Source: Planoprotostelium fungivorum (taxonomy: Eukaryota > Evosea > Variosea > Cavosteliida > Cavosteliaceae). Taken from it: a DNA stretch of 64,000 nt. Numbering within the stretch: position 1 is the stretch's first letter; every line of letters starts with the position of its first letter. Positions 30,861-42,125 of this stretch are shown piece after piece. The notes below the pieces were generated by a model, which was given only the letters and a program-made list of their open reading frames with translations, searched no databases and was not told where the DNA came from. The translations under genes were made by a program, and so were the position numbers. Location: assembly GCA_003024175.1 (NCBI GenBank), contig MDYQ01000082.1:39339-103338 (forward strand), given 5' to 3'.

Positions 30861-31113
30861 TAAATGGAGGTCGATCGTTGGATCACATTGGATGATGATG
30901 ATGACGACGACTGATCCTTCGATTTGGTTTCTGTCTAAGAGGGCACCCTCACGTTCATCCATCTTTGAGAACGGAGCTGAGATGCCAATAAAAAAGTCAC
31001 TTTCAGCGTCTTTCATCTACAAGGATCACGATCTTCTCATTTGATTTCCAGGGAATTTCGTTTTCTGGACCATCTGAAACATCATCATCACACACCTCCA
31101 TCTATTGCAACCG

Positions 31114-31465
31114 ATGAGCAAGGGTCACAAGAAGGATCTCAAAGACGAAGCACGATACTTGCTAGGGAGGCAAGAATCAGGTCAATATAATGAAGACGAA
31201 GAGCTGACACAAAGGGTGAGGCCCTTTCTTCTGTCCTCTCGTTCTGAAATTTGTCACGATCAGCCCTGGTTCTTCAGACAGATGTGGTTCGTTCTTGCGG
31301 TATGCTTGGTCCTTCTATCCACTTCGGCTGCCGCCATCACTTATATGGTTGTGACACGAACAACAAGTGAGAGTCATAGAGAATCTTTCTTTCATAGCAT
31401 GATATATGCTCGTAGACAAATGGGACGAGGGTGTAGGAATTCCACCATCAGAAGCACCAACCTAA
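31114..31465 (+). CDS. Small single-pass membrane protein
   Basis: Three exons encode about 84 residues: a charged N terminus (MSKGHKKDLKDEARYLLGR), then a hydrophobic span MWFVLAVCLVLLSTSAAAIT, then a short polar C terminus ending PPSEAPT. The introns are about 50 nt each and use GT-AG sites. A single-span protein of this size and layout resembles small mitochondrial or ER membrane subunits, but no family match is claimed. The stop TAA lies at 31463-31465. Confidence 0.62.
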
Positions 31466-31835
31466 AGAGCGCAACTAATTTCTACAAACTATGAGACGTC
31501 TTGGCTTGAGGAGCAATGTGTTCGTGAGATAAAGAACAATGAGAGCAGGTCTTAGTGAATAGACACTACTGAACATACAGATCTGTCTGACAAATTGTGA
31601 TTCATGGTGAATAGTCAAGTAGGCATCTGCGCTTTTTATTTGATGTGGAAGAGGTGACACCAGTCAATGCGATCAGATTGTCAGAAAATCGAGTTCACTG
31701 TCGCACACGTTCTCTGTCTATTCGTTGAGCTCAGATGATGTCGACCAAGTCGATGATCAGTAACTGAGGACGGTATTCGCCCTGTAAAATTTCTGACGTC
31801 ATGCGAGACAGATCGAGAAAATCCAAACAACAGAC
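31466..31835. other. Intergenic stretch, no gene seen
   Basis: Minus-strand frames here and across the next start lack protein character. The region acts as the 5' flank of the ENOSF1 gene. Confidence 0.5.
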
Positions 31836-33918
31836 ATGAGCACATCCACCGCGAAGATCAGTTCGTTCACCATTCACGATGTGAGATTCCCCACATCTCT
31901 CAGTGGTGACGGAACAGATGCCAGTGGGTGTCCACCGATTGATTGTCTTTCCACTCACAAACTCAACAGTGAACACTGAATGTGACTATTCATCCGCTTA
32001 CATTGTTCTCCATACAGAACCTCCTTTGAAAGACGATTCTGGTCGTGTGAGTATCATCGACATCCTTTGTGGCTAACGGAGGTCAAAGGTACTAGAAGGA
32101 CATGGAATGACTTTCACAATTGGCAGAGGTGTGATGTGATCGCTGCACAAATCACAATCCATCATCGATTCCACTCTGACTGTTTCATCCAGGAAACGAC
32201 ATCGTCTGTGCGGCCATTCGGACTCTAGCCGATCGCTTACTCGTTGGAAGAGATACAGAAGAGCTCTTCTCCGATATGGGGTAAGACCATTATCCCATTC
32301 CTCTACATCTCATCGTCCATCCAGTAAGACGTATTATCTCTTAACGGGTGACCCTCAATTGAGATGGTGAGTCTCCATCGATCACATCCATTCTAATTTC
32401 ATCAGGATCGGTCCGGAGAAGGGAGTCATCGCTTTGGCAACGGCAGCCTGCATCAACGCTCTCTTCGATCTCTTTGCAAAGACGAGAAACAAGCCCCTAT
32501 GGAAGTTGATCACCGACATGAAGCCAGAGGAATTGGTCAAATTGATTCCATTCAAATACATCGACGATTTCATCACACCACAAGAGGCTCTCGACTGGTT
32601 GAGGTGATGACTCATGTACAGTAGATGGTGGAAAATTGAGAGAAAATAGGGAGAAAGAAGGAAATAAGAAGAGGAGAGAAGAGAGAGTGAAGGAAATCGG
32701 TTACCCTGCCTACACGACCAGCGTGGGATGGTTGGGTGGGTCTCATCATCAGTCTGAGGGCCTGATGATGTCTGTAGGTTATTCAGATGAGAAGGTAGTG
32801 AGATTGACAAAGGAAGCCATTCGAGACGGTTTCACTCATTTCAAGGTGGTCACTCGTCATCATGATGATGATCATCAACATCAGAGGGTGACATAGACAC
32901 AGCTCAAAGTGGGAAGTGACCCCGAATCGGACAAGACGAGAATCGGTCTAGTCAAATCGGTCATATCAGATCCCCGAAATTTCCCGGAGAACTACGTGAA
33001 ACCCGATCCATCTACAACGCGCGGAAAGAACGCCGATCCGAACACTGGTTGTGTTCTCATGGTGGACGCCAATCAGGTGAGACTTTCTCATCATGTCATC
33101 ACTTTCATCATGATCATCTGACACTTTTCTCATCATGATGCAGGTATGGTCAGTTAATCAAGCGATCGATTACATGAGAGAACACATCGTTCCACTCTCC
33201 CCTTGGTTCATAGAAGAACCCACGGCACCCGACGACGTACTCGGCCACGCCACCATCCGGAGAGGTACGTACGAGTCGAAATTTCCGCGAGATCTCACTC
33301 AAATTTCCAGCCTTGAAGGCGGGAACCCCAGTCGTGGGCGTTGCCTCTGGCGAGCACGCCCACAATCGAATGCTCTTCAAGCAGATGCTCCAAAGCGGGT
33401 CTCTGGATGTCGTTCAGATCGATGCCTGCAGGATGGGAGGCCTGAATGAAGTCCTGGCTGTCCTCTTGATGGCAGCGAAAGCAGGTTTGACGTCATCGAT
33501 CGATCGTTCACCGAACGGCTGACAGGCGTACCGGTGTGTCCCCACGCTGGAGGCGTCGGTCTGTGTGAATTGGTGGTTCACCTCAGTCTCATCGACTTCC
33601 TCGCCGTGTCCGGTCCCTCCATACTCGAGTGATGTGATGGACGATGAGATCATCCGACTCACCATCATCAGATCGGAGACGGGTGGATTGAGGATACCCA
33701 ACGTCTTAGAATACGTCGATCACTTGCACGAGCACTTTGTCTATCCAGTGGAAATATCTGAGAGAGGAACGTATGAGGTGGGGCGACGAGATGAATCGAG
33801 AGCTGAGAGTGTGGAGGTACCAAGGGATGCCGGGTGTGGCTACAGCTGCCAGATGAAAGAAGAATCCTTCGGGGTCTATGATTGGCCTGAGGGGAGCTAC
33901 TGGAAGAGCCAGAGATAA
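31836..33918 (+). CDS. ENOSF1: Enolase-superfamily dehydratase, ENOSF1 / L-fuconate dehydratase type
   Basis: The start [20 protein letters not shown] is spliced to [16 protein letters not shown], both typical of ENOSF1. The barrel then shows [17 protein letters not shown] and [16 protein letters not shown]. It also has FKLKVG (the acid/base Lys pair, made by splicing), [35 protein letters not shown] and [14 protein letters not shown]. The C terminus reads [15 protein letters not shown] and [18 protein letters not shown]. These carry the metal ligands Asp, Glu and Glu and the catalytic His of sugar-acid dehydratases. About 11 introns are present. An insertion of roughly 20 residues before VDANQ carries intron-like sequence words (see findings). 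Confidence 0.93.
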
Positions 33919-34548
33919 CGAAATGGGACGTGGAATAGAGCGACATCACGAGACGAACGAGAAAGAGAAAAGAAATAAAAGATCACGATCAAGTCCCACT
34001 CGAAAGAAATGATGTCTCGTCGTTGATAAGCTGAGACAGGCCTGCAACTGGGGGAACAACAACCGCCTCAACATCACTCTCCCTCTGTTCGAGTCGATCA
34101 TGTCGTTCACCTTCACTGATCGTGCTGAACTCAGTTCGTAACGCATCTTGTACAGTTCAAGTCTTATGATGGCATGGAATCAAATTCCTGACGTCGAATG
34201 AAAAACTAACTGGAATGTGCGGAGTCAGTATGAATCGATACTATCAGAGTCGACACAATGACATTCGTCTTTGTTTGATTACGCCGATCATCACCACCTT
34301 CCCGCCCTGTCTGATGCATTTCGTCGCGTGCGTGCACGCACACAGCCGCGAACCAGTATGGACGTATTCTGAACCGCAAGCGAATTCTCGTTATGGTCTC
34401 AGCGGACGTGTTCTTTCAGCGAATCGGGCCTCGCGAGCGTTGACTCGCGACTTTCAGAATTCTTGCGAATTTTCCAACACACAAAAAGAGGAGGAAGAGA
34501 ACATCGAGAGAACGAGAGAACATATTTACTCAACACTACACTGAAAGA
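33919..34548. other. Long upstream flank of the tyrosine phosphatase
   Basis: No gene was found on either strand. The half nearest the phosphatase contains a 7-bp inverted repeat (34431-34450) and three scattered GCGAAT words, consistent with a promoter region. Confidence 0.5.
34431..34450. promoter_or_regulatory. Inverted repeat upstream of the tyrosine phosphatase
   Basis: TCGCGAG and CTCGCGA are separated by six bases (CGTTGA), 99 bp before the phosphatase ATG. Flanking GCGAAT words occur at about 34380, 34420 and 34465. This could be a transcription-factor site or hairpin; the role is inferred from position only. Confidence 0.4.
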
Positions 34549-35457
34549 ATGACAACATCGAGAACGGCCGCCATCGACTGCCTGATATCCGCGGAATTTG
34601 ATGAGATTCAGAAGCTGAGCGCAGAAGAGATATCATGTTCTACGGCAGCCCAGAAATGCAACAGCAATAAGAACCGTTATTTCGATATTCTTCCAACGGA
34701 TCAATCACGAGTTCGCCTGCGCTGCAGCCAAGATTACATCAATGCTAGTCACATCACGGGGGAGACGCCAGACTGCAGCACTTATATCGCCTGTCAAGCA
34801 CCACTCTCTACCACCATCGACGATTTCTGGAGGATGATTTGGGAACAAGCCTGTGGGGTCATCGTTATGCTCACGTCCTTACGAGAGAAGAACGTAGAGA
34901 AGTGTGCCCAGTACTGGCCGGAGGTCAACAAGGGCGCCATTTATGGTCGACTGCTCGTCCATCACAAAGGAGTCTCACAACACGGACCATTTACCATTCG
35001 ATCACTCGTCATCCAACACATGGATCAGATGCAAGTCCAGAGGAACATATCCCATGTCGAATTCAGCGCCTGGCCGGATAAGGGAGCGGCCGACCCCACC
35101 ATTCTCATCGAACTCATCCGATTGGTCCGGCAGCTGAGGCAGGCGAGATCGAATGAGGCCAATGGACCCGTGGTCACCCATTGTTCGGCCGGCGTCGGGA
35201 GGACCGGTGCATTTCTCGCCTGCGACATCACACTGTCCAAGCTGCAGAGTGGAATGCCCATCGACATCCGAAGGACAGTCTTAGCCCTGAGGAAGCAACG
35301 ATCGAAGATGGTGATGACAGTGGAGCAGTACGCCCTCATCCATTCCGTCGCACGGGAAGCCCTGGGATATTTTGGGCGGGAAAACGGCTGTGGCATGGAG
35401 AGCAACTGTGGGACAGTGGGGGTGGCGCAGAGTGGAACGTCTGTCGCCACAATATGA
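34549..35457 (+). CDS. Classical protein tyrosine phosphatase, single exon
   Basis: This is a 302-residue, intronless catalytic domain of the classical PTP family. The substrate-recognition loop reads KNRYFDILP, then DYINASHI, the WPD loop SAWPDKG, and the P-loop VTHCSAGVGRTGAF with catalytic Cys and Arg. The Q-loop region is MVMTVEQYALIH. All key residues are present, so activity is likely. There is no signal peptide or membrane span; a short Cys/Gly-rich tail follows the domain. The lack of introns is unusual beside neighbours that have many. It dephosphorylates phosphotyrosine; partners are unknown. Confidence 0.95.
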   Translation: MTTSRTAAIDCLISAEFDEIQKLSAEEISCSTAAQKCNSNKNRYFDILPTDQSRVRLRCSQDYINASHITGETPDCSTYIACQAPLSTTIDDFWRMIWEQACGVIVMLTSLREKNVEKCAQYWPEVNKGAIYGRLLVHHKGVSQHGPFTIRSLVIQHMDQMQVQRNISHVEFSAWPDKGAADPTILIELIRLVRQLRQARSNEANGPVVTHCSAGVGRTGAFLACDITLSKLQSGMPIDIRRTVLALRKQRSKMVMTVEQYALIHSVAREALGYFGRENGCGMESNCGTVGVAQSGTSVATI

Positions 35458-35666
35458 GTTTTTTCTTTTGTACAGAAACGGTCTCCCTTCTTCTCTCGTA
35501 CGAGCTGATGAACGATGCGTGAAGAATGGTGATATATCCCACGTGAATGGTGAAGAATTGGAATCGCAGAGAGCATGATCTCATCGTTCGTGGATGACGC
35601 GAGAACGAAGAGTGAACGACAGAGATGAAGAGAGAAACGACTGACCACCGCATGTGATGATCAACA

Positions 35667-37665
35667 TCATTTATCGATAAAATCGAAATAATCATCATCC
35701 TCCATCAGAGCTCTCATCCTCTCGCTCCACGTCTGCCCGGGTTCCACCGTCTGTGCCGATTCTAATCCCCCTCGATCGTGTCTTGTTTGTGCCAATGTCT
35801 CTGGTAACGTCTCCCTCTTCTCTTGTCCTCTGGCGCTCGATGCATTCCACGTCTTCACTATGCTGTTCTTAGCCATCTCTGCTCTCTCCAATTGTCTCCT
35901 CGTTTCCTGTTCGATGAGAAGCGTGAAGCAGTGAAGACACTCACATCGAGCTTTCCGTTCTCTGCAGTGATCTTCCGCAGTAGGTCTTCCTTCTGTTTGA
36001 TCTTCTGATTCAAGTGATGCGTTCTCTCCTTTAATTGAGCCTGTCTCGTTTGCGTCAGGTGAGACAGTGTCCTCTGTGACTGCCGCAGCTCCCTCTCTGT
36101 ACGATTCAGTTGCATCTCATCATCTCCATCACCTGTCTCTCTTCTCGTCTTCTGTATGTCGTTGAGATGTCTCTCCACTTCAACCGTCTTGTGCTTGATC
36201 TCTTCTTCAGAGAGCTTTCTGACTTGTTCGAATTCTATCTCAATTGAGTCTTCTTCATCTGATGGACTTTTCACCTCTGTCTGATGTCTCGATCTCTTGT
36301 ACCATGTCAGAACGGATCTTGTTCGTCTGTTCGTCGTAGGATTGTATATCTCTTCCTGTGAGGAAGATTTGTTCCTTCAGATGCGTGCATCTCTGTGCGA
36401 TCATTACCTCATGTCGATTGGAAGATGAAGGTAGACATGTGAATCTGACGACCGTGTTCACCTGTTGACTTTCGTTCTGTTCTTTCTCTTCTCGTTCGAT
36501 TTGTTTCTTCAGTTCTTCTGCGATCTCTTGCAGTTCTATCATCTTATTCTCGTCTGGTCTCTTCTCAGTTCTTCTTCTACCGTAACGTCTCACGCTTATA
36601 CAATGAGTCCTCTCGTCTCTGCTTTCTCTCTTCCAAGTTGTTTTCTCGTCTCTCCCTGGCCCGGTTTGTCTCGTTTTGTATATCTGTCAGCTTGGTCTGT
36701 ATGACTTCACAGCTACGACCAAGCCGATCAATGTCACACAGCACCTGCAGACGTGAATTCGAACATCCATGACTGATAGACGTCTTACTTGTGTGTGGCG
36801 ATGACTGTGTTGCTCCCTCATGAATTCATTCCAAACGTTCTGCTGGTGAGTCTGCTCTCTCTGTTGGCTCATGATATCGTGGAGTGAGCCTGTTCGTTTG
36901 AACGGCTACGAAATAGAAGAGACTCTCACTTGCCACCCGCTGCTGCTGAGTTGAAACGGCATTTATGCGCTGAGAAAAAGAATCCAGCAGAGTTTCGGCT
37001 CTTTCTTTCAGTTGATTCAATCGCTCCTGTAGTTCCTTGAATCTGAGAGACGTCAGATCATCTCGAGACAATCAGCCGTATTCACCCAGAGAGCAGTTGT
37101 CTCTTGGTTTCTGTTAACAACTCTCTTTTCCTCTGCAGGATAACGGCAGACCTCTCTCTTCGCTGCCGACTGCTGTGTGATAGGTGTTCGACGGTCTGAT
37201 GAGTTAGTGTTAACGAGGCACACGAGCTCAGGTGTATGTACCTCCGTCTTCGACCTCTGGAATTCCGCTTCGGATTCCTTCTTGGCAAGAATCTCAAGTT
37301 GATCGGTGACAGACGACTTCATCTCCATAAACCTCTCTTCCACTTTTTGTAACTGTTGTGTCGTCAACATCATCATTGAATCTCGCTCTGTCGTTCTCGA
37401 TGAAATCGCAGCATAGATTACCTTTTCTCTCGAGGTCGCATCATCTCGTTTCGATGATATGTCGAACGACTTCTTCTGCACCATGAGAGCGAATAATTTC
37501 TTCTGCCAGCTTGAACCAATATTAGCGTCTTCACGTCTGTTGAGCTCACCACTGTTTGAGGTTGAGCAATATGTTGGCATCATCCACGCATTCGGATAAA
37601 ACGATGTTCTGAGCTGATATGATGAAGCTCAACGTAGATGCACGAATCTCTAACTCGTCTTCCAT
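35667..37665 (-). CDS. Long coiled-coil protein
   Basis: The start MEDELEIRASTLSFIISAQN opens a protein of roughly 540 residues that is almost entirely heptad-type helix. Examples are WQKKLFALMVQKKSF, ERFMEMKSSVTDQLEIL, RFKELQERLNQLKERAETLL, then RHLNDIQKTRRE and HLNQKIKQKEDLLRKI. The C terminus is less coiled and ends EDDDYFDFIDK. It is read through about eight short introns. No globular domain or known family was recognised. Such proteins are usually cytoskeletal, centrosomal or kinetochore components; this is inference from the coiled coil alone. It is divergent from the gene at 37897. Confidence 0.75.
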
Positions 37666-37896
37666 CCTATCATCTCTGAAGCTCCCCAGCTCTTTTCTTT
37701 CTGCGTTGTCAACTTCTACAACGCCAGCCGATCAACCGATCAACCGATCGGGCTGCAACAACGAAGAGGACGAATCCCTTCAGTCGTTGAGAGATGGACA
37801 CTCTCCTGAGTAGCTCGAAGCGACGTTCATTAATCCACACCTGCCCAAATTAATTACAAAGCTGACGGCCGGCCGAGCGCCTCGATAGATTCACCC

Positions 37897-39159
37897 ATGT
37901 TCAAAGTCAGATCGACCGAGGCGAGCTCAAGAGCAGCACCTCTTCCCACACGAACGTCATACCCTTTCTTCACTGGAAGAGGAAGGCCATTGCTCAGACC
38001 CATCATAGACCGCCGCAGCTGTCACATTAAAGAGAAATATTCAAGACGACTCCTGAAAAATGGCGGTGGGCTTATCAATGTCCAACCATTCCATCCTGGC
38101 GAAGGAGGAAAGAATGGCCACCTTCTCCGAGTAATGCCCAGCCCTCAAGGCACCAAGCCCGACGCCATCCTCCAGATTACGACCTCCGACATTGAGGACG
38201 TCCAACATCTCAGGAGTTGCAAGGTCCAATTCTGTTACAGAGGAGAGGGAGAGAAAGAGTCGACATCCGAGGTACAAATCACCAATGTCGAGGAGAGCGG
38301 AGGTGTTTCCAAGGTCGCGGACATTACGAGGTCACCATCTTGAACCAGCATGGAGGCATAGTATACGAATTCTCCACCCAGCCCGGGAGCGTGATCTACC
38401 AGAGGCAACCTCCTGATGGTTGAGAGTGCTCCAGTACTTGAGTGAGTGTCTCAAACATCATCAGACGACTCATCCATCCACAGACAGCCAGGATGCATCG
38501 ATTCTAGAGAGAATCTGGGATAAGCTGCCAGCTCTGTTGTCTGAAGGATTTGTAGATGACTACATGAGAGCCTTCACAGAGGCACTACCTCAGGTGACCA
38601 TCGCTTTCACACGATCGGGAGTTCTGACGCCACGACAGACCATTCAAGAGACGAACGAAGACATCCAACTCGATGATGTTCCCATCGAGTCCGTTGAAGA
38701 TCTCCTCAACTTGTTGGCTGATGAACCCGTCGAATTGCCCCCCAGTGGTCTCTATCAGCCGTTTGACAACAGCACCACACCACCCGTAGGAACAACCGCA
38801 CTCCCATCTGTAGACACGAATGAGCCAGAGGCGGTCGACGTCCATCTCCTATCCACAGAGAAGAGGGAGAGGGACGAGACGGTGGACATCTCAGAGGGTG
38901 AACCTTATCGATCTCTCTCATCCGACTCACGTCCACAGATGGAGGTCACCAACTTGAACAAGAGAGATGGATAAGAGAGGAAGATTTCTCTGTGTTTGAC
39001 AAAGATTTCAACATCTTCCCCCCTCCCCCTCTTTTCGGTGACAACGAATTCGGCGTGGCACCTGCTCTGGAAGGCTTTGATGATCAGTACATCAACCATG
39101 ACCAGATGGAGTTTACCCTCACGCTCAGGCATTCAGAGATCCAGACTGAATTCTATTGA
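37897..39159 (+). CDS. Unrecognised protein with acidic C terminus
   Basis: The start MFKVRSTEASSRAAPLPTR gives a basic N-terminal part with KEKYSRRLLKNGGGL. It is followed by strands VMPSPQGTKPDAILQITT, CKVQFCYRGEG and (after a splice) VTILNQHGGIVYEFST. The middle has a helical stretch (ILERIWDKLPALLSEGF) and the C-terminal half is acidic with EDLLNLLADEPVEL. The last exon ends SEIQTEFY. The beta-rich first half and acidic second half resemble a DNA-binding plus activation layout, but no family is recognised. Splice choices near 38275-38335 and 38420-38485 are ambiguous. Confidence 0.55.
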
Positions 39160-39371
39160 AGTCACACCCTTTTAAACAATAGCGAACAACAATAAAACAC
39201 TTCATCATCGAGTCATGTTTATGAAAAGATCATCCATACAGATGATATCATTCTCGAAGGATGTGAGCTCCTCTCCATACCTCGACAAGCGAAGAGGGAA
39301 GCGGTAGTTATATACATTCATCGTAGGTGAACCACTTCACAGATCATGGCATCATATGATGGGAATGATCT

Positions 39372-39880
39372 CTAATCTTCTGCCTCCTCGTAATTGATTC
39401 GGATGAGAAGACTGCACGTCCCGCATGCTGCTCGATCGATGCCTTGTTCGAGTTGTTTCTCTGTGATGAGATATCCCTCTCCGTGGCAACGACAGTCTAA
39501 TCGATATTCCATAGTCTCCTGTTGACGTTGAGTGAGGATAGAGGAGGGATGGACTTACTTCATTGTATGACATCTCATCCAGATCGATTTCGGCGAATAT
39601 AGGGAGTATTTGTTGTTGTTCGAAGACTGGATCATGAATTCAGCCAATGGATGGAATAGCTCGGACATTAGAGACGATTACCTCTCAGGTCAACGTCGAG
39701 AGCTCGACGACTTTGTTCATCTCTCAAAATCTCCCAGGCGTTTTGTATCGATTGAAATGTCTCATCTTGATCTCGCCCTTGTTTATCCGGATGATGTCTC
39801 AACACGAGCCTCTGATATGCGGCTTTGATCTCCTCCTTCGTTGCATGACGATCTACACCAAGACGCTCGTAGCAGTTCAT
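39372..39880 (-). CDS. DPH4: Diphthamide biosynthesis J-protein DPH4/DNAJC24
   Basis: The protein starts MNCYERLGVDRHATKEEIK and has a J domain with HHPDKQG (the HPD motif) and WEILRDEQSR. After an intron come IFAEIDLDEM and the CSL zinc finger DCRCHGEGYLI, ending ACGTCSLLIRINYEEAED. J domain plus C-terminal CSL zinc finger is exactly the DPH4 (Jjj3/DNAJC24) layout. The protein acts in the first step of diphthamide formation on translation elongation factor 2. It has two introns and is very compact (about 140 residues). Confidence 0.93.
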
Positions 39881-39931
39881 CTCCTGAATGCGATGTGATG
39901 TGATGTGATGATCATCGAAAAAAAGAAGGTT

Positions 39932-42031
39932 TTATTTCTTTCGCAGCTGAAGAAACTTTTGTCCCTCGGGTTGTACGCATTCTAATCCCTTCTCTTCGGC
40001 CAATATCCTCAACCCTCTCTGTTCTTCTTCAGGTAGAGACACGGGAAAATTCAGCTCCCTTGCCTTCGATTGTACAAAGTGATCCACCTTACATCCCATC
40101 ATCCATCATCATCATCATCACCATCATCTCACCTGCATCCTCAGTCCCGGATTGATGTTGTTCGGGCTCTTCACTTGAACGTTCGACGTCGCCGGTCGAT
40201 TCTGCTGAGTCGATACCGAGGGTTTCGAGTTTTGCGCGGGAACAGCGGGGGAACTGGGGGGAGGAGGTAGAGCCGCTTTGGCAGCCACGGAAGGTAGAGA
40301 TAAGACCGGTGCTGACGGAGCAGGTAGTCCCGGTGACTGTGGAGCTGGGGGAGGCAGTGCTCTGTACAAATTGAATGAAACTTCAACTGAAACGCTCTCA
40401 CTTGTCCTTCTCCCAGAAATTGGGAGCGGGTAAGGCGCAATTGATCGTACTACACAAGTGTAGACCGCCGCGAGGAACTTTCTGGAAGAATTGTAGACCC
40501 GAAAAGAGCTCTACGGCCTCTACTGGCGTGGCAAATTTCTGAAGTGGAGTGTCTTTCGAGGTCAGTCGATGAAAGAGATGCGAACGAAACCCACCGGCTG
40601 GAATGGCGGCGTTGGGCATGATGAAAGCACCGAGGGAGAGATCCTCTCGAGTGAGTTGTCCGACGGGCTGTCTCTTATGTTAGTCTCGGACTGACGTGGA
40701 CGATGATCGTCATATCGCGATGATGATGATGGACATTGTGATGATGACGATCACCTTTCCCTTTCCGGAAGGTTTCACACCGAGTACGACTTTGAAGTAG
40801 TGTGTGGGCACTGCCACCACGGGTGGGTTTCCTATCATAGGATAGGATGTCACCCACTTTCCGTCGGGCTGTTCTCTTCAGCTTCCTGCCCTCTAAGAAC
40901 GGATACATGTGAATACAATATAATGTATATTATATAATAGATGATATTCAATATACACACTTGCTGAGAAGGCATGAAGAGGGGACCGGTGGCGATGTAG
41001 ACCTCACTGAATCCACTCTTTGTCAATTTTCTCGCGAATTGCTCGAATCGAGCCCAATACTCTCGGTTGAATTCTGCCACTTGTGGGCTGTGGACGTTCA
41101 ATACATGTACAGAGGACGGAGGCTGACTCACCTGATGTTCGTGAGGAAGAATGTATCGTCCATGGCCTGCAGAGAGTGAGTGAGACGAGTGGTGGAGATC
41201 TAGACACGACCTTCTGTGATCGGTAGTTGAGATCGGCAGCAGGAACCATGTGTCCTCTGTCGTAGCCACTTCCCCTGTAGTCGGATAATTTCGCTCTGAA
41301 TAAATCCGGAATGCTGTGATCTTCTTTGAACGTTGATTTCTCTCTCGTGGCGGACTTTTCCTTTCCTTTCACCTCATCCGCTTTGACCACCTGCATCATC
41401 GTCTCAATTCGATGACATCGACATCCATCGCAGCCACCTGCAGCGTCCATAGGGCGTTTCGTGTGCGATAATCGTACGACACGACGTAACCGTCGAAGAA
41501 ACGGAGGTTGGTGGTACCTTTAGAGGATGAGGAGGGGGGGGATGGAGGATGGTGCACCTGGAGCACCGAAACGTAAGACCTCCGCGGCATCTTCGCTGAT
41601 GGCGGACGGTGTGAAGGGACCGACGGTGGTGAGAGAACGACTCTGCGCTGGAATGATCTCGACAGAATCGCCGCTATCATGGTTGGGTGCGGTGGATAAT
41701 AGAGTGTACAGACCATCCAAAACAGATGATGAATGCGAAGGGATCTGCTGAATTGAATGCGAGTTAGATACAAGAGACTGACCTGCCCATCTCCCTCTGC
41801 ATCTAACGCAAGAAGGGGAGTCGTCGAAGGCTGCTCAAATAATCTCTGTGGGTGAATGGTGAGCTTGTATAAAATGGGCTCTTCCGTCTGAACAGGAGGG
41901 CTTTTTTGGATGTTTCGTGTCTGCCACGTCTGAATGGACGTGCCCACGATACCGACTCCTATTGCTGTTGCCATTGTGATCCTTCCATAACGGGCGGCTT
42001 GGTTCCCTACTTTCCGAAATGCGTGCATCAT
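39932..42031 (-). CDS. ENDOG: Mitochondrial endonuclease G-type nuclease with Pro-rich tail
   Basis: The start MMHAFRKVGNQAARYGRI is basic and amphipathic, as for a mitochondrial presequence, and precedes a TM-like segment. The nuclease domain has SVEIIPAQS, LRFGAPGAP and FDGYVVSYDYRTRNALW. The catalytic GYDRGHMVPAADL supplies the general-base His. After splicing come FNREYWARFEQFARKL, YIATGPLFMP and GNPPVVAVPTHYFKVVLG. These match ENDOG/EXOG family DNA/RNA nucleases. Beyond the usual end, a Pro/Ala-rich segment (LPAPSAPVLSLPS) and a charged C terminus (QLRKK) add about 110 residues. About ten introns are present. It is divergent from the gene at 42126, 94 bp away. Confidence 0.92.
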
Positions 42032-42125
42032 GGTGATCGTGATGTTGATGTCATTTCAAAAAAGAGAAATTAGCGGTTGTAATCTGACCGTTGAAATGCT
42101 CCGCCAAAAAGACAGGCTCTCATCA

